A stretch of 64,000 bases of DNA, taken from contig NC_088171.1 in assembly GCF_028769735.1 (NCBI RefSeq), forward strand, positions 131,147,533-131,211,532, read 5' to 3'. This document shows, one piece after another, positions 51,961-64,000 of this stretch. Numbering within the stretch: position 1 is the stretch's first letter; every line of letters starts with the position of its first letter. The position numbers and the translations under genes were made by a program. This DNA comes from Zonotrichia leucophrys gambelii. Lineage: Eukaryota > Chordata > Aves > Passeriformes > Passerellidae. The notes under the pieces are model-generated. The model was not told the origin of the DNA. It did no database searches and saw only the letters and a program-made list of their open reading frames with translations.

Positions 51961-54900
51961 TTCCTTTCATTTGGTTTTAGGTTGTTTTTTTCAAAACCTA
52001 TACACAAGGACTATTCAATTTCACTTAGTTTCTCAGAATTCATCCCAAAACATCAACAACTTCTATGGTGTTTCTGGACATGTCCAGCACTCCTATATTT
52101 TCCCTTATATAGGATGCTATGACAGAGTAAAATTCCTTGCTGATTAAATAGCACTGTTTGCATGTTACACTAGTTTGGTGCAGTATGCAGTTTGATCTTT
52201 TCCCAAAAAGCTCTTCCCTCTCAAAATGCAGATGCTTACCACAATAGACTGCAAGTTGTGCCAGAGAAACACGAGTCTCTACAGAGAATAATTTTAAGCA
52301 ACTTTCTGTAGGTAGAAAGTCTGACGTTTGGGGGTTTTTTTCTGCAAGGGTCACATTCTATTAATTGGGATGCAATTTTTTTTTTTAATTGGAGTTCATA
52401 TATACTTACTTTTAAAAAGTTACTATTTTCAGTGTCAGGGGTTTTGGCAGTGCATCCATTATAAATGAAAGTACTAGTAAGCTTTATTAGCTGGAATATG
52501 TTAAACAGGGGCACAAAGAAACAATTGTGTATGCCTGGTGGTTTGATTGGAAGTTCTTCCTCTCCCAGTGCTTGTTGTAAGTATGCATCTGACACTGAGC
52601 ACTAGCCACACACCTAAATTGTGTGATGGATGGCATGTTAAATAACATCTCCTGCAAGGAAAGAAAAAAAAAGCAGATTCTGATAGCTTTTTGAAAATAA
52701 ACAAATAAAAGCATAAAGGCAGCAGAGGACAGTGCTAACAGATTGCAAAAATAAAATCTGAGCAAAAGATGTAAATAATCTCAGGCATTCTTCTTTTGAG
52801 TAGTGTGGCTGAAGGTGGGAGCCCCTTAAATTTTATGAAAGGAAAAGTATAACACAACTGATGTGCCTTCATATCAACAGTGCAGAAAAGCAGAGAAGGA
52901 GACAGCTCTTTTACTCATGGCTTTTACAGAAGGAAGATACAAGGAAACTCTGACCCTGTGTGAAAGCCTTTGAAGCTGTGTATAAGCCTTCTCTACAGCA
53001 GCCAAGAAACAATTTGTTGGGTCTTGTCTAAACACTTACAGCTAATGCACTTTAAATATAGTTTTGATTAGTCTGGCTGCATCCTTCTGAAATAAGCAAT
53101 ACTTACAGTATATATTATTTCTTTTGGTTTATAGAATGTGTTCCGTGCATTAACTTCCCATGTAAATAGCCAGCAATTAGGACCAATGTCTAGCAAATGT
53201 CCTCAAATTTTCAGTACTCTCATGATGTAACACTTCTTAGACAGCAGAAAGTAAATTAATCTCTCTTTTCCATGAGAGGCTTAGATGAGAATATAACCAG
53301 ATCTGCCTTGATCCCCAAGTTGGACAAAGTGTCTTTTAAAGAATTTTGTTGTAGCTTTCACATAATTCAGCAAAATGTACCATTTTGGATAAGTCACTGT
53401 TAACATCACCCTAAAGGCAGAATACCTTGTCTTGTAAGATTTTACTACACCATGAAGCACCTGAAGGAGCTCTAAAAGCAGGTCCCTAAAATACATATTG
53501 GGAAAAGATGGATTATTTCAGACGGTGGAAGTCATCATTTCCAGAGAACTGCTGTAAATAGTCCAGGCTAGTTTCAATTTCCATCAAAACAGAAGTGATC
53601 AAAGGACTGGATGAGCAAGAGACAAACATACTAAACTACACATTTTGAATACCAAAGCAGCATCAAAGATGTACAAGGCTGCAAATGCAAGGCCAGCAGA
53701 AGTTCAGCCAGTTCCAAAGTGTCTTACAAAGGCAACTGCAATGGCTCTGCTCCCAACAGCTGTGTAACTTCTGCCACTGCCACCTTTGGCTCATTCACTA
53801 TCTGCTACATAAATGGGCAATTATCAAATGAAAATTATCACTCTTTCACATGCTGCGTATGCAGATATTTTAGAATGAATTTGTTTCTCTTTCATGCTTT
53901 TCTCCCAAACTTTCCAGGCCATGGAAACAATCATACACTAAATTAATGAAAACATCTCTTATTAACTCTGACATGCTTCTGTCATGTTCACTAACTGGAG
54001 ATAAACCAAAACCACTGGCTGTAAGAAAAAAAGAAAAATCAGCTTTGAGAACAAGCAACAGTTCCCAACATCAAGCCTGATTTAATAATGACAACCCACA
54101 ATTCTATTTGGACTGGGCATGTCTCAAGGCCTCTCCAGTAACAAGACAGCTGAGCAAAGGTAATTTCTTCATACATTGGAATTTGTTCTGCCTTTAAAGT
54201 AGAATTTAATTTAATAAGCTAGTGGAACTAACAAAAACAGACTAAAATCTAGAGGTAGAAGAGATGGAATATGACAGCAAACTTTTCTCTTTGTCAGTAT
54301 TTTGCAGCATTTGAAACATTTAAACATAAACCAAGCTAACTCAGGGAGTTAAGTGATCAGCCATTCTGTAGACAGCTAAATGTCAGGGTCAGGAATCTTT
54401 TCATGATATTCCATCTAATATTCCCTGCTTAGGTTATCCTTAGCAATTATTTTTATGTGCAGTCATTTTTCTTCCTCTCCCACCAACCCCCTTACAGAAA
54501 CAATTATTCTACAATCATTTTTTCCTGCCATTCCCTATCCTGTACCTACATTTTGTGTTCTTTCCATTGAATTCCTTTAAAGTGATAAATACTATTCCTT
54601 TGCAGGACAGAAAATTGGAAGCTAAAGATGGGCTTCCAGCTGAAGTCCCATCTAAGATACAAAAAATGGCAAGAAATTCTTGCAATTTCATTATGTGGTG
54701 GTGTGTTAGCTCAAGTCAATTCAACGTCAGAAAACTTCTGTATTAGACTGAGAAAAGAAGTGATAGAAAAGAACTACCTGTTCTTGAAAATATTAGTAAT
54801 AGAAATGGCTGAAAATTTACTATGCTTGGAGAATTTAAATCTATATGCAACCATCAAGAACAAAATATCTGAAGAGGAGAGGTTGTGAGCACATGAGAAG

Positions 54901-56844
54901 GCCAGCTGGCAGACACCTCTAGGACCCAGAGCAGCCTGCAAGGAATGCTGGCTTTGAGAATAGACTTCCAATTCACAAGAGCTGAATAATTAGAGATTGT
55001 CAAATATATTATCTGACATTTCTCATTTCTCTCTCTCTGTCAGGATTTAAAAAACTTGGGTCTTCTGTCTCTTACTATCCTGTGAAGTCATTCTTGTTTT
55101 AATTCTCTGTGCACATACCATGATTCACACCTCCCTCCATCCCTTTCATTACCTCCCCTTTGTAACCTCCTTTTTTTCTGACAATCCTAATTCCACAGTT
55201 AAACATGACAGAGTAAAGGATTTCTCTTTCTACTGCCCAACCATGTCACTCCCCATGCCTCAAAATCCTCTTAGTGAGTTTAATCCCTCAGCTTCCCCCA
55301 CTTTGTCAAACAGCTTTCTGTACTTGCTCTGAACTTCTGGAAGTTTAATTTTAAAATCTGTTTTAAAAACTTCTAAACTTTTTACAAGGCAGCATTTTAA
55401 TTGCTTCCTATGTGTCATCCACTTCTTGAATCCCTAGTTTCAGTGGTAAAATCTTTGGTAGGGTAACTACCCTATTATTCTATTTAAGTGTTCTGAAAAG
55501 CTGGAATACTATGGACACAACTACAGCTATCTGCATACAGCAAAATTAGGAGGGCAGTCATATTCTTTGTTCTAGGTGAGAACAAAGCTCAGTCTCCTTT
55601 TCTTATTATTGGACTGTAAATTTGGCAAGTATCAAATATTCCCACAGGGAGTAACTTCATGACTGTATCTGGATTTCAAGATTAAGAAAACACACCCGAG
55701 ACTTTTCAGTGCCTGTGAAATTCTACCCTACTACCAGCACAAATGGTACCTTTTCAGCAACATGGACTAAAGTCAAAGCAATAAACCCATTTAATGCATT
55801 TCTCTAGAACATCTAATCAGCTTCAGTGCTTATTGCAAGGTGCTTAGTGACCTGTACCTAAAAACTGACAAGGATGACAAAATGCTGCAGGCAGTGCTGT
55901 GTCACAGCTGCAGCTCCTGTGGCAGAGGAAGGAACAGAACAGTCAAGGTCACAGGTGGTGTCACCACCAACATTCAGTGTGCTGAAACACATTGTATTGG
56001 TTAAAATGCAACTAACTTCTGACTCCTTAACTAAGATTAAATTTGCACAAGTCAACAGGATCACTTCCAGAAAAAATACTTCCTCCAAAAAAAGAAGAGT
56101 CCAAGTGCCTGATCCAGCGAATGCAAGGAGGTTTTGGTCATCACATTTGATTTTGAAGTAACAATGAGTATAAATCTTTTCTGTTATTTGATGCTGTAAC
56201 TAACACACTATAAACATTTATCATAATGAACAGGCAAATAAAGTGGCAGTGTCACCTAGAAGCTCCGTTCAAAGCATTTTCTGTTCTGATAAAAAATTTC
56301 ATAAGCTAAAAAAACTTCACTGCCAAGTGAATCTCCAAAAGACACACTTTTGAATGAGAGAGAGAACACAGTAATTTCACATAGATACATTTATATCTAG
56401 TGTGTAGAGTCAGAGCTGGCATCCATCACATCTTTAACTTGCAGATTCTTCTCATCCTCTCCTTCAGGCCTGCTGTTAGATAAATATCAAATTTTCAAGT
56501 GTTCTCTCAAGAACATTTTACCCCATTTAATATAGCTATGGTAAGTGTTTAAGCCTACTCTGAATCCTGCAGGACTCACAGTATTAATATTTTCCAGCTA
56601 TAAACACTGTAATTTAGCTGAATGCTGTTCCTTAATATTGCTTAGGTCTGTTTCCATTTCATCACATGTACAACTGATCTGATATTAATGATAAAATTAT
56701 AAGACATCTATCTGCTTTATCTCCTGAAATCTCTTTAGCAAAGATTATACAGTGGCAGTTCCTCATAAATTTCACTTGCCATTATATAGCCTATTTAACT
56801 AGTTCAATTGAATGTTTCTTAAGTTCATAATAAAAGAATTAATG

Positions 56845-56869
56845 ACTTGTAGCTCAACAAGCTACAAGT
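56845..56869. repeat. Perfect inverted repeat, 10-bp arms, 5-nt loop
   Basis: ACTTGTAGCT (56845-56854) and AGCTACAAGT (56860-56869) are exact complements around CAACA. The repeat is intronic. No element boundaries are recognised around it. Confidence 0.85.
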
Positions 56870-59800
56870 GAGAATTCTGAGCTAGTAGCATTCACTGTAT
56901 CAATCTAATTTTAACAACTTTAATGATGTCGAACAATAGTTCATTCCTATTATCTTCCCTTAAGTCTCCTTAAGGAGCTTTACAAATGCAACCTGCTAAA
57001 AATTGTTGGAGATGATGTGAAGTTTCCTCAGTGTTTATTTGTAAGGATTTTGCTAAAAATTCTGAAGTAAAGTTACATTCCATCACAGTTTCTTTCAAAT
57101 GCTGAGAAAACTGAAAAACAAGATAAGGGGTTTTTTTCCCCTAAAATGATTGTGCTTTGCCCACTTTATATCATGGCATCTACATTTCTGTCACTTTGTT
57201 TTAATTCTTTATAAACAATTTGTAGAAGCAGAGCAGTTCCCATGATCAGATTTTTAGATATAAGTATGATCTCTTGCCCCCTGCTTAAGTCCTTTATTAT
57301 ACAAACTCTAATCTTCTCACCCAATTTTTAAAGCATGATTATTGTTCGTTATAAGACTTAACAGAAAAAAGCCAGTATGGTTCAGATGATAAAGTTTCTG
57401 CATGGAGGGCACAGCGAAAGCTAAACCAGATTCTTCTGCTTGTTTTTTGCTTATAAAAATATCACACTTAATTAAGGGGCTTTTAAAAAATTTCTGACTG
57501 AGCAGATTATTGGCAAAAACAAATCAGGCACCAGTCAAAACAAATAATCCCTTTGATTTACTCCTCTGTCGACTCTAACTGGTTGAGTGTAACTCATTCT
57601 TGAAAGAATTTTGCTGCCCAGATCCCACACTGTGAGTGGCTTTCAGCCCTGTTAACAAAGTGAAGTGGTCTCTGGTTTTCACAGGGAGGCTCAGTGATGT
57701 GGAGAACGCTGGCAGGGCTACAAAGGCTCAGCAGAATGGAGGCAGTCTAAACAGATACGGCTGTTTGGTTTCTGTGCCGGAACTGCTGAACACAGAAGTA
57801 AACTGTGTGAACTATGAACCCTGTTTGCTCGCTCCAAGTACCACCAAAAGCACAGCTCATGATAAAGTCTGCTTTCTACTGACAAAAACATGCTCAAAAA
57901 CCCCTTTAAACAACAAGCCTGTATAAATGTTAAGTATTCTGTACATACAAAAGAGCTTAGCTGGGATGGCTGAAAGCCTAGAGGAAACCTGATGAGCAGA
58001 AAGAACACAAACTAAGTTAGGAAAATCAAACACAGAATGCCTCATGTTCTGCCTGGAAAATATGGCAGAACTGATATTCTAGCCTAGGAACACGTAGTAA
58101 GAATCTTGAACCATTTGACCTACACCATGGTCAGAGAAACTTTACACTTTAATTCAGTAAGGAAAACTAAATAAGGATCAAAATATGCTTTAAACCCAGT
58201 GTGATATTCCAGGTGTAAGACAGCCATGTTGCTCCCTCAGCATCTGCCTCAGTTTTCCCAACTTCATGGAGATACTCTCAATACCATGGACTTCTAAGAA
58301 ATAGAACTGGGGCAGACTGGATATAACTACAGTGGTGCAACTGGGCTGAGCAGCTCCACTCGGCTTCACTCTCCCCATTGCTCAGCTTCACAGGGTGCAG
58401 GTTCCACTTCATTAACGTGGTCATAAAGACTTGCTGTCACAGCACAACAGGGTAGGCAGGAGCATACTACAACCATTCCAATATTAAAACTCCATTGAAA
58501 AAGAAAGAAGGGGATGTTTTTCCCCAGCACAATCACTTGTGGCATCTTAATAAATATAGTGCTCCACAATGTTTGAATTCTATATGATATCCCAAGTGTC
58601 CTCCTTCTAACCCACAGAAAATTATTTACACCATTAAAAAGGGTGCATTAGTTAGTCAAGTACTGAAAGCACTGTTGCAAATATTAAATTTCTCTGTAAA
58701 AACCTTTTTTTGTTGTTGCAAGATTTTTTACTTATTTAGACAAAGCTAAAGTGATTCACTCCAAGATACTAAACCAGTCATTCATTAATCATTCCATCTA
58801 GTCTAGGAATTGCTGAAGAAAATGCACTAAATAAAAGTAACAAACTCTTTTATCTTTGAGCAATTTTCCTTGGATAGACAGCAATCCATTTACAGTATTG
58901 TAGAAGTTAGCTAATGAAAGGATTATTACAATTTCTTTTATCTTCAGAAGAGTTATGGTTTCAGAGCAGCATCACTGGGAAGCTCTTTCACATACACTTT
59001 CAAACAAGACAATAAATCAAATTTACCAAATCTACTTTCAGTTACAGGATTTCCATCCTTGTAAGACAGCAAAAAGCTGAAAACAGTGTCACATGTTTCA
59101 GAAGACATGTCTATACAGTTAAATACTGAGATTATGATCAATTAATGCAGAATTATGCTGAAAAGTACACTGCATGGGTTACCACTGAGACCAAATGGAG
59201 CAAAAATATGCCCTAAGAAAGAGCAAGTGAACCTGCTGGATTTGGTCATTGCACTTTATCCTTCACACAGCTTCTTAAATAAATAGCTGTATAAGCATTA
59301 ATCAAAATGGAGATCCTAGATATCATTTCAGATATTATATATAGTTTTAAAAAAATGTCTACTAAGAAACTCAAATGGATCACAATTCCAAGGAAAAGTG
59401 GGTTGCTCTTACGTTATTGTTTTGTAAGTATGTGCTCTAGTTCATTCCCAGCTCTGACAACATTCACTAAATATCTTCCTGATTAGATTGCCAAGAACAA
59501 TGTTACTCCATACCCAAGTATGTCAGATAGATATTATTTGTGCACTGACACACCCAGAAACAAAGCATCTTACACAGCATAAATTTCTTCCAAAGTTTTC
59601 CAAGTCTTCTAGGAATAAGCAGGTTTTAGTGGATAAAAATATTCATATTGCAGTACAGAACATTTATTTCCAGCCAAAGATTTTTCCCAAAATATGCAAG
59701 TCAGGCTGTACAACAAAACTTTCAGCAAAAAAGGAGGATTCAGCATATGTTACTTTTTAAAAAAATAGAAATAAATTTAGAAGACATTTTCCTTGGTATC

Positions 59801-60690
59801 TAAGATCCCACTCATGATCGTACGAACACATTCCCATGAATGTAAAAATAGAAATCTCTGAGTCCTCCTTTTCCTGAGACTAGGTAAAGAAATAACTTCA
59901 TTAACTCATATGACTGATTGGTTGGGACAAGAATGATACCAGCAGAAGGGAAAGTTAAAATCCTAATAAATGGATATAAGGTCAGATTATTTTTTTTCCT
60001 TGGGAGAATCCACTTCATCAATTACATTAATTTCTTCTGATAGTTGTCTCCTACTGGCACACAATCTGATTGTAGAGATTTTGACCAGTAAATTTAAAAA
60101 TGGACAGTGGAGTCATGTAGAGCATTAAAGTAGTAATATCAGATCTTGACTCTGTTCAGCAGAAAACCACTGAAGTCAGCAGTACACTGAGATGGGAGCT
60201 TAGCACACAGGCTGCTCCTATTTGGTATTTGCTGAATCTTTGAAAAACTGTTTAACTTCCAGCAAAAGAAAGAGAGAAAGAAAAAAAAATATACAGACCA
60301 GCATGAGTCATGGATCTGGCCTACTTTATCTTTGAGCAAACTAAGCTTAAGCCAGTGTTTACTAGCATCATGAATATTTGGGCATCTGCAAGGACTACGA
60401 AATCCAAGAGAATCCCCAGGCAAAGGAATTACTTCATCCAAGAGCACAACTTGCATTCTTGGACTGGGAACTTGGGCATCTCTTTCTTGACAGGTCCTGT
60501 GTGTGAACCCTTGCAGGGAGGGCTGCTCTAGGCTGTTTCCCACCATGGACATTCACTCCTCAACACAAGGAAGTTCAAATGCCACCCCAGTGGAGTTGTG
60601 ATGGGTTGACACAGTAGTCATATACTGTTTGTCCAAAAATATATTTCAAGCAGACAAAACTATGCATGGGAATGTCTTCTAAAAAGTTTC

Positions 60691-60721
60691 GTTTTTTTGG
60701 TTTTTTTTTTGTTTTTTTTTT
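60691..60721 (+). repeat. T-rich low-complexity tract
   Basis: T runs of 7 to 10 bases are separated by G or GG. There is no associated element. The Phe-rich (plus) and Lys-rich (minus) open frames that cross it are not genes. Confidence 0.8.
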
Positions 60722-63700
60722 CCTGGAGAAACAATGTTTACAATTGGACATGGTGCTGTACCTCTGTAGCAGAGAAAGTGAGGTCAAAGAGGGTTACCTT
60801 CCTCTGGAACAAAAGGTCAGTGAATGCCTTATTTCCTGAGCAATTTATTTCTACAGACTTGGATCAACTTTTAGAAGTAACACCTCCTACAACAGCTTTG
60901 TCAGAAGGTGGCCCTGACAAAGGGCAAGAAAAGAATACCTACTGACTGTGACGTTTTCATTCTGTGTTTTTAGGTAGTACAGGCCCATAAAATTCAAGAG
61001 CAGTAAAGAAGGATCATTACCTTAAATATAACAAAAAAAAAAAACCAATATAAGGTACATATCTTCAGCAGAAGACAGAAGTACCAGGTTTGTGGGTTTC
61101 TCAGCATGTCTTTTTGTCCCACTAGAACTCTCCTCTGTCAAGTTCACTTTCATCTATCTGTTCTTCATTTGTGAACTGATCTCATCTATGCACCAGATCA
61201 ATGCAATCTTGGTCCTATTACAGCTGAAATCCATGGTGAGGAAGAAAGAAAACGTAGACTTGTCTCATTGTCATGAGTTTATGTTCTCTTAACAGCTCAT
61301 CCCAGAATTCTCTGAGGTTGCTGAAAAGTAGGAAGAGAGAACTGAACTACAGGAGTTTCATCACCACTCATGGGGACTGGTGGAAGAAGGACTAGAAGCA
61401 TTTTGACAGAGAAGTGGGGAAGCCATGAATGTTGTTCTCTTTTTTAACCATTAACTTTGAAACACAGGCATCTTATCTTCTGACCTGGACACTGACCATG
61501 CCAACTCTAGAAGGCTAAATTCCACCAGACAAGCTTAAAGCAGCCTTTGGGTAGTACCTCTGTGGTTTTCTTTGTGAATTAGAGCTTCAGACAGAACAGT
61601 ATTTAGCACAGTCAGTTTCTTTGGAGTTACTTTAATGCATAAATACCCAAAAGCAGAAACTTTTTTCTTAATACTTCATTCCCCCATTTCTTTTCAAGGC
61701 ATAAATTAGAAGTGGGTAGGAGAAGCAATCCTTTGTAGGTTACCTTGAACTTGGAGAGCAGTTACTTAACATTTGTAATCAAAATAAATGTGCCTCACTC
61801 AAAATGCTAGCACTGTATGGATTACATCAAGTGGTTAACTGAAGGCAAAAAAATCTCTTCAGCAACACCCAGTGAAAGCTCCCAACCTCCAACTGCCTTA
61901 CCCCAGCAGCCAGCCTTGCAAAGTCAGCACTCCCCAGGCCAAACCAGCTGGGGGAGTTGGGGAAGACACACTGACCACACATGCAGGCACTCAGCAGAGG
62001 AACAGCAGAGCAGGCACACAGTTAAAGCATCACAAAAATAAATAAGAATGACAGCAAGAAACACAATGGGTATTTCAGCACACCTTTTCATTCGAAAATC
62101 TGCTCCTGGCCCACAAAATGACCCCATTCATGGCTGAGCTGAGCCAAAGAACCACAAGGGTCACAATCTCGTGACCTGCACAACACTTCCTTCCTCTTCC
62201 CAAAACTGCAGCCTGCACACCAGCTGACTCATTTGGTCGACCACCAATAAGGTTTCCATCATTTGGTACTCTGCAGGGCACAGTGTGAGAATCTGGCTGT
62301 AGCACACAGCTAAACAATTCCTGCATTTAATTTCAAACAAATGGGAGAAGGACGACAGACAATCCACACCACTTCAAAAAGGGACTGCAGTAAGCCAGAT
62401 GGTGAGGATTACATCTTGGGGATGGCTGCTGGTTTATGATGACAGGATGTGATGCAAAGAGAGGTAGAAATCTGGCACCCCACCAATGCAGTGCAGTGCA
62501 ATATCTGCTATGTAGGAAGTGTTTCAGCGGTAAAGGTTGCAACTCCTGTGCCAAGACTGAAGCAGGAGATCACATCATGATATCTTGAATTCACATTTGC
62601 TTCAGATTTGTAAACTTGTGATAGTTGAATTACCTACAAAGTGGTTTCATTATTCACAATTAAATATTTTGTGTCATTTATTATGCATGTGAAAAAAGTG
62701 ATGTAGAATTATTTCATTCTTTTGTTCACAGTTTGAGTCAATTTTGCTTTTTATGCTACCATTTCTCCTTTTTTTCTATTCAAAAAGCATTAAAACAAGG
62801 AGTGAAAAGATCCTTTTTCCATGGTTCAAAAAAATTGTGATAAACATTTTATATACATCACATTTTAAAATATTGATCTTCTGTATGGATACACACATTC
62901 AATCAATTCCAATTTCAACTGCAGAACAAAATCATTAAGCATGCATGTTTGTTAAACCTGTGGCAGAAATAATTTTATTTTCTTCTAGAGGCAAAGGTTT
63001 AATTAAACTTGAGACACTGGAGAGAAAATGAAGAGAGTTCTGAAAAAATGGCAGTTCTTCACTGGACTGTCTATAGAACTTTAGATAAATGGAGGTTTCT
63101 TAATTACTAATTCTGTAGGTCAGTTTTAGAGCAATTGCACATTATGCTAATTGTTTCAGAAAAATAACTTCTGTGAATTATCATCCAACAAAGTTTCTAT
63201 CTGCACTTGGTTCATCAATGAAAAAGGAGACAAAGATGTCTTTTATTCTACACCACAAGAGAAGGATGGTTTGAGTTACATGATGAAAAAGACACAACAT
63301 TATCAGAGTCACCACAGTCATATCCCAAGTCAGTGCTGCATCCATAAAGCAACATGCTGTATTATTGGACACAGTGCAGATAATCCTTTGATCTCTGGTT
63401 CTGCTTATTTCAACAGCCCAGTTTTAAATTGGTATTAGCAATTATGATTCACATTACAATCAAATATGTGGTTTCAGATAAGGAAAGAGAAAAAAAAATC
63501 ACTTCTCTGCCTCAAAGATTCAACAATAGATTATAAAGTGCTCAAAGAAGCAAAATGAAGTTATTGAAACCATGCTAGTATCTTTTTGTACCACCCTGAG
63601 AGAAGAAATCCTTATCTATTCCTAAAAAATATACATTTAAATGCAAATGCAATTATAGACAAAGAAGATCTGTTCAAACCACTAAAACTGTTTTTATAGC

Positions 63701-64000
63701 AATTTATACAGTTTCTATGCCACTAGATTTTAACAGCTAAAATTACTGCAAGCTAGCTGCTCATTCTTCATCATTTTAGTGGCTTTCGGAGATCATCTTA
63801 ATTAAACGACTTAAAGAGATCCTCAGTTAAGCAGGGGAAGGTTTGGTTGGAATTTTCTTTTTGTTTTACCTTTAAACATATACAGCCTTCCCAATTAAAG
63901 AAAAGCTTCTTATTAGAAACCAAAGATGAGTGGTCTCTGTGCTTTTCAACAGAAACTTAGACTCCTTTACCCTTTACCAACATTGAATTTAATAGCAAAT

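Larger units (their letters stand above)
34468..64000 (-). other. CPQ: CPQ intron upstream of the 34356-34467 exon (partial, at least 29.5 kb)
   Basis: This is the sequence upstream of the first recognised exon on the minus strand. It should be intron 4, because the preceding coding exon (ending in a KYPEQ-like sequence in mammals) was not found. It holds CR1 copies at 38.6-39.3, 43.2, 44.1-44.7 plus 45.3-45.6, and 47.0-47.4 kb, a probable LTR at 44.7-45.2 kb, and a T-rich microsatellite at 51.87 kb. From about 47.5 to 51.8 kb and from 52 to 64 kb I see only AT-rich sequence with short chance open frames. I cannot exclude a divergent or very short CPQ exon in this stretch. Confidence 0.7.

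Noticed and set aside
51784..52147. Open frames of 112 and 101 codons rich in Phe, Cys and Leu
   Set aside because: They are translations of the T-rich/(TTG)n microsatellite.
1..64000. CRISPR arrays, operons, prophage or other prokaryotic systems
   Set aside because: No regularly spaced repeats and no dense same-strand open frames were seen. The splice sites and avian repeats show the sequence is vertebrate nuclear DNA.
34468..64000. Search for upstream CPQ exons
   Set aside because: Candidate donors (complements of ACTTAC and TTACCT) at several sites were not preceded by CPQ-like coding sequence. None could be supported by eye.

Overview
The window looks like nuclear DNA from a bird, probably a neoavian. 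It is AT-rich and almost entirely non-coding. It carries many truncated CR1 LINE copies with the typical 3' ends (runs related to ATTCTATG), plus at least one LTR fragment beginning TGTCAAGGTTTAACC, which resembles a common avian ERV LTR. There is no bacterial-style gene organisation: no operons, no ribosome binding sites, no CRISPR arrays, and no open frame longer than about 216 codons. The longest frames overlap or adjoin CR1 debris.

The only gene I can support is CPQ (carboxypeptidase Q, also called plasma glutamate carboxypeptidase, a peptidase of MEROPS family M28) on the minus strand. Three internal coding exons are present in transcription order: 34467-34356, 20212-20121 and 9348-9147. 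Each has AG/GT splice sites, and the phases join exactly (0/1, 1/0, 0/1). Together they encode 136 residues of the zinc-peptidase core, including four of the five expected zinc ligands and the catalytic glutamate. The first exons, the terminal exon and the promoter are outside the window or were not found. From homology the exons are probably 5, 6 and 7 of 8.

Layout from low to high coordinates: part of the last intron with rearranged CR1 pieces (1-9146); exon 7; an intron of 10,772 bp with a near-perfect hairpin close to exon 7 and a long CR1 (12.3-13.3 kb); exon 6; an intron of 14,143 bp with an LTR fragment, two CR1 copies and purine-rich tracts (20.2-34.4 kb); exon 5; and at least 29.5 kb of the next upstream intron, with CR1 copies at 38.6-39.3, 43.2, 44.1-45.6 and 47 kb. 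The 44-45 kb CR1 is split by a probable ERV LTR.

I found no convincing undescribed biological system. The items most worth checking are structural: three perfect or near-perfect inverted repeats, a 37-bp direct repeat pair about 720 bp apart, nested or shuffled retroelements, and an open 181-codon CR1 ORF2 remnant.
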